Shown here piece after piece: positions 59,567 to 64,000 of a stretch of DNA of 64,000 nucleotides. The first letter of the stretch is position 1. Each line of letters starts with the position of its first letter. Where the stretch lies: contig NC_092520.1 of assembly GCF_037038585.1 (NCBI RefSeq), forward strand, positions 119,023,001 to 119,087,000, given 5' to 3'. The position numbers and the translations under genes are program-made. Source of the stretch: Patagioenas fasciata. Its lineage: Eukaryota; Chordata; Aves; Columbiformes; Columbidae. The notes below the pieces were generated by a model. That model was given only the letters and a program-made list of their open reading frames with translations. It did no database searches and was not told the origin of the DNA.

Positions 59567-61572
59567 GTAAGACCAGATTCACTCTTTGGAAGAATTGATC
59601 ATTCTTGGGGACTAGTGCTGCTTTTGGAAAACTTAAGTGAACTGCCTGTGGCAATAGGTAGTAGGTACTTTCTAGGTTGGCAAAAAAATGGATAGGAGTC
59701 CCAGAAATGCTTGTGACCCACTCTCAGTGAAGGCAGCACATTTCTAGACAGGGGCAGACATTTCAGCAGTGGTTTACAGGATCTCAGCTCTGACTAACAG
59801 CAAACAGTGGGAAGTCAGTTTCCTTTTTCTGGTGCCAGATGAATCAATTTCTGCCCTTTAAAACTGTCTTTAAATGCAGGTTCCAGATGTTTGTCTAGCA
59901 TACCAGAAAGAAGCATCGCTTCTATGTAGTCAGGCTTTCTGAAAGCTGTGTCACTAACAACAGGTAATGCAACACCTGGTGTGAAGTCAACAACAAAAAA
60001 CAATTCAGTACAGTTGTGTCATTAATGGTCATGAGGTATCATAAAGATATTTCGAAGCCCAGCCTGGTTGGTTCCTGTTCCTATGTGAGAGTTGTACAAT
60101 GCATTTAACAAGATACCTGGAATAGGTGTCATGTGCAGCTTTCCATAAGGCACCTCTGACAATAAAAGCAGATTTCTGTCTGATGCTGGTATATAATGAA
60201 CAATTTACCAATATACTTGGGTAAGCAGAGCAGGTCCAGTGTCTGCATAACCAGCAGTGTGCACAGATTGTCCTGGGCCATGGGCACAAGGGATCAGGAC
60301 ACAAGTCCTGGCCAGCAGCATGCAGGTAAGAATGCTTCTTGCAGTCTGCTTGCAGTGGTTGAGTGAAGTCTGCCAAGATGTGCCTGCAGCCTCTGCGATG
60401 GCCAGTGTGAGGATACCCCTTGTCTGCCTTCCACTTGAGTGGATTCCAAAGCATCTTCTGAAGCGTGACTGCAATCAGGTCAACAAACCCACTCTAAAAG
60501 CGCTCATTGTAGGTGCTGGCATCCTGAGCCTTCTGCCCTGCTGCCTGCACCTCTTTTGTTGAGGGAGTATAGCTGAGTATTTCCTTCAAACCTTGTCACC
60601 CAGCAAGGGACAGGTTACACTGCTGAACAAATAAGTAAGGAGGAATTGTATTCAGTCTGCCTGCATCAGCCAGCAGCTTCTGAGTGCAGTCAGCTATTGC
60701 CTCTGCCACAGGGCTCCTTCAGTCATCAGCCGTAGGGCAGGACTGAATTCTAGCACATGGCCCAGATCCTGGCCAACTGGAAGTTAGTTAGTTCTGAGGT
60801 AGCAGTCTGGGCTTTTTTTTTTCCCTCTCCCATTGAGCCTAGGAAGCAGCTTGTGGAAGTATCCAAGCATATGCACTTACTCCTTTAGCAGGACTAATCT
60901 GATTCAGTCATCAGACTCCATGAGCCTGGCTGATGAGTTGCTCCTGAAAGAAGAAAGGGCTAATGCCATATCCATTCTAGGCTTGCCTTTTGGGTAGGCT
61001 TTATGTGCAAAAAATCATTAATGTGGCCCACAAGTCAGAACAGCTGGAAAGGCTATGATACCATTCCTAGAGAAGGAGCTGCCAAAAGGCAGTTGGCTGA
61101 ACCATAGTGTTGAGTGTTTAGCTGTAGGTTTTTTGGGGAGATTTACACACTCTTGCTTTGCAAACTGTAATTTTAACTGGCATTTGTTTGCTATGGTTGA
61201 CAGAAAATAAGTGGTTAACATCCCTAATAAAGGAAGGGTATCACATAAACAGGGGAACTCTGCACAGGAGCTATTTTAGAGAACTGCATGGATCTGTGTA
61301 CAGCTGCCTCGATAGGCACAGATCTTTTGATGATGGAGACTGCACTTTTTAAAACCACATGAAATCAGATTTGTGCCAGGAGGTGGCAGTCGTGTGCAGC
61401 CAATCGAGAATTAAAAACTCGGTGCTGGTAAAGTGCCCTCTGTGACAGAGCTCTTTCTGCTGGAAAGCAAGTCGTCATGTCTGACCTGACGGATTTGAGA
61501 AAGGGACAAATTAGTTTCCAGCTGAATTTTTGATATATGCTACTTTTCTCTTTTTCATTGCTTTCTACCCAG

Positions 61573-61659
61573 TGGAAGAGGAGGAGATGAAGATGAGATG
61601 GTGTCCCAGTGCCTCACGCAGCAGTATAGTGCTGATGCAGTCCTGGGGCTGTGCAGTGG
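61573..61659 (+). CDS. SLC9A7: candidate 87-nt cassette exon of SLC9A7
   Basis: A very strong acceptor (cattgctttctacccag) precedes a purine-rich start (tggaagaggaggagatgaag). Read in phase with exon 12 it stays open through SGRGGDEDEMVSQCLTQQYS and nine more codons, to a modest donor GG|gtaact in the same phase. The length is a multiple of three. The peptide matches nothing I recall from NHE tails, and a decoy exon is quite possible. Confidence 0.25.
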
Positions 61660-62368
61660 GTAACTTGTCCCTGGGGTGGCCCGGGATGCTTTCCCAGCCT
61701 TGGTGCTTGCCTGTTGGATTGGTTTGTAAGAGGCTGGAAAAAAGTAGTGCTCCCATACATGATTATTTAACAGAAACAGTTAAAAGGTGGTTAAAAGCAG
61801 GTAAAAGGTGGTTTTCTGCCTTGATTAAGTGAAACTAGGAAACTAATGCCATCTGTCTGGACTTAACAATCAGGATTTGTGTGGACTCCTGAAAGTCTGT
61901 CTTTGGTGTTAAGTTCACACCAGTTGTATTCCTGTTGACTTTGGCATTTGTGGAAGGAAAGATGGAAAGCCAGTCAACCATTACAAAGTCTTCATGAAGT
62001 AGCTGGCCTTGCTGCAGTGTGGAGGTGAGGAGAAAAGGGTCTGCTTCAATGAAGAGCAGACCAAACTGACTGATCCTTGAGGCTGGTTTAGCTTGCCTGG
62101 TCGTTGTGTGGCAAAGCTGTGTTACTGTAATCCTGTGGGTGCTGGTCTGCCCACCAGTGGGGTTGCTGGGGGGCCCCTTCAATAGTTCCCATGGGCTGAG
62201 CTTCTCTGGGAACTGCAGGCCTGTGTCTGTTGTACTGGGCAAGTCAGAGGAGCTCAGACAGACAGCCGCACCAAAGGCTCTTATTTAAAGTTATGCCTGG
62301 GTGATTTAAGCAGAACAGTGCCAGGGAGCTGACTCCAGCCAAGACTTTCAGCTTATCTTGACAGCAGT

Positions 62369-62550
62369 CATAGAATCCTAGAATGTCCTGAGTTGGAAGG
62401 GACCCACAAGGATCATCAAGTCCAGCTCCTGTCCCTGCATATGACAACCCCACAGTTCACACCATGTGTCTGAGGGTGTTGTCCAGTCTTCTCTTGAACA
62501 CTGTCAGGCTTGGGGCCATGACAGCTCCCTGGGGAGCCTGTTCCAATGCT
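62369..62550 (-). mobile_element. CR1 LINE tail, near-copy of the 37,319 element
   Basis: It begins catagaatcctagaatgtcc and then follows the 37,319 copy almost base for base through 'gacccacaaggatcatcaag' and 'gtgtctgagggtgttgtcca' to 'cctgttccaatgct', where it is truncated. Only a handful of differences are visible by eye. Confidence 0.94.
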
Positions 62551-63629
62551 ATGTTTGTGAGGAGGCAGCTGTGTGGGTGCAATGGCCACGTGAGGATCCA
62601 GAGTTGCTTTGTGGCACAGGGGCACATGCCTCTGGCCAGACTGTTAATTGCACAGCAATTGGGATGCATGCTTTTGCTCTTTGCTTCTGGCAGTTCCTTT
62701 TCTCCCGTGATGTAAAATGTACTAAAAATAGGTGAGGGATGGAGGGGCTGACATGAAAATTGTTTTGGTAAAATAAAAAGCAGTGTAAGGAGGAAAATGG
62801 GGAAAAATGTCTCCTCTTGCTCTGTTCTGAATGTCTCAAGTAATCAAAAGAGTGGATATCTTTCCAGATGGGATATGTTACCAGCGTACCAGGCTCCACT
62901 GACCCGGATTAAATGTACAGCTAAGCAGAGAACCTATGGTTTGTAGCAGACATTTAACTTTGGTTTACTGCTTAACTGGTTGGGAAAGTGAAGTCACAAC
63001 AGCAAAAATGAGAGTAAAAAATAATGGGATCTTTAGGTGCTTTTGGTTTCTGCCACTTCATGCTGAGTAAGTTAAAAATTAACACCAGAAACTGGAGTTA
63101 AATCCATGATGTAATGTGTTTGGATTTCTTGGCTATCAGTGAGATGTATCTAGGCATGTGAGTGGTAAACAGTTATACTTTTCTAGTAATTATTTTTTTT
63201 CTTAGAAACTAAAGCATTACTTCCCTATTAAAATAGTCTCATGCTCTGAGACTAAAACAAAGAAACAATTTCCTGTCTGAAGGTTTAATGATTTAAGCAA
63301 AGTCAAAAGCCCTGTAAATCAAAACCACTAGCAAAGTTCCTCTTTCCTGAAAATGCGTCTAACTTATTTCATTTGTCTGTCACAGGGGAAAATGGGAACT
63401 TCTAGCATTTGTTTTGCAAAATAATGTTTGTACCATTTTTCATTAGAGGTTATTGACCTGTTTCTTTTCATGTTGAATGAAGCAACATGTAGATGAATGC
63501 CTTCTTCTCCTTCATAATCTGTTTCAAATGAGGAAGTTTGTGTTTATTTTAATGAAGTAATTTCAGTTATACTTAGCAACCTTTTTCTAAGTCTTCAAGC
63601 ATTAAATCTTTCAATTTAAAATATTTCAG

Positions 63630-63717
63630 GTATCTTTCCACCATAAAAGATCGCACAGACAATGTCAACTTGGATATTTATTGCCTTATGTCTGACTTTG
63701 CAGATACACTCTTTTAA
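63630..63717 (+). CDS. weak candidate alternative terminal exon
   Basis: After acceptor aaatatttcag, and in phase with exon 12, the frame reads YLSTIKDRTDNVNLDIYCLM and then SDFADTLF before TAA at 63,715. It would end the protein just after the membrane domain. No polyadenylation signal is visible in the ~280 bases that remain, and 28 open codons can arise by chance. Confidence 0.12.
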
Positions 63718-64000
63718 AGAGCTTTCTATTCTGTGATTTTTTTTTATTTTTTTTTTTTTCTCTTTAGGACCAAACTGAAAAATTTGGAAATACTAACTCT
63801 CACATAGCTGCTATGTGAACAAGCTATCTGGCATGGTGGTAAAACTGACAGCTTGGTGTCAGTCTCAGATTATACTCCATTATCTTACCCAGGGTGGTTC
63901 AACAAAAAAAATATGCATTTCTTAAACACCATGTCTCAGTGTGTTGTGATGGCAGGAGGCGAGTGGTGATGCTGGGATGCAGCCTTGTATTATGTTCCAG

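Noticed and set aside
60029..60474. Overlapping minus-strand frames of 141 and 89 codons in intron 12
   Set aside because: Two overlapping frames, both cysteine/histidine/tryptophan-rich, with no ordered motif. Considered as an old retrocopy, but no parent gene is recognisable.
61530..61620. Frame reading VEEEEMKM, reminiscent of the acidic VGVEEPSEED tail exon of human NHE7
   Set aside because: It is out of phase with exon 12, the similarity ends after a few acidic residues, and the GAG-rich DNA explains it.
63766..63809. Another acceptor-like ctctttag followed by an in-phase 12-codon frame ending in TAG
   Set aside because: Poly-T followed by AG is common in AT-rich intron DNA, and the frame is too short to support.

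Overview
The window is vertebrate, almost certainly avian, nuclear DNA. It is AT-rich with long introns and one sharp CpG island, and it is scattered with CR1 non-LTR retrotransposon tails of the bird type plus two solo-LTR loci. Nothing prokaryotic is present: no operons, CRISPR arrays or ribosomal RNA. The species cannot be fixed from the sequence. One LTR resembles elements common in Neoaves, which is only a weak hint.

A single protein-coding gene was recognised: SLC9A7 (NHE7, the trans-Golgi/endosomal Na+,K+/H+ exchanger), on the + strand. Positions 1 to about 8,800 are 5' flank without a recognisable gene. A CpG-island promoter and exon 1 lie at about 8,800-10,450, and a CR1 tail has inserted inside the island. 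Intron 1 runs about 35 kb (9,910-44,922) and carries five CR1 pieces, a nested LTR-in-LTR locus and a solo LTR with a clean 4-bp target duplication. Exons 2-12 are packed into 44,923-58,677. The reading frame joins without a break through 514 codons plus two bases, covering the signal/anchor segment and essentially the whole membrane exchanger domain. Intron 12 runs off the right edge, so the cytoplasmic-tail exons and the stop codon are not in the window, unless one of three candidate exons in intron 12 is real.

The most interesting structure is in the splicing signals. Within about 7 kb the gene uses four intron classes: ordinary GT-AG, a U12-type AT-AC intron (intron 7, perfect minor-spliceosome donor and a near-perfect branch site), a GC-AG intron (intron 9, only 107 bp) and a U12-type GT-AG intron (intron 10, again a perfect donor). 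Intron 12 also holds a 21-nt microexon candidate whose phase fits exon 12 exactly and which would add seven residues at the start of the cytoplasmic tail. I found no evidence of a wholly new biological system. Exon assignments rest on reading-frame continuity, splice signals and remembered similarity to human NHE7, not on a database search.
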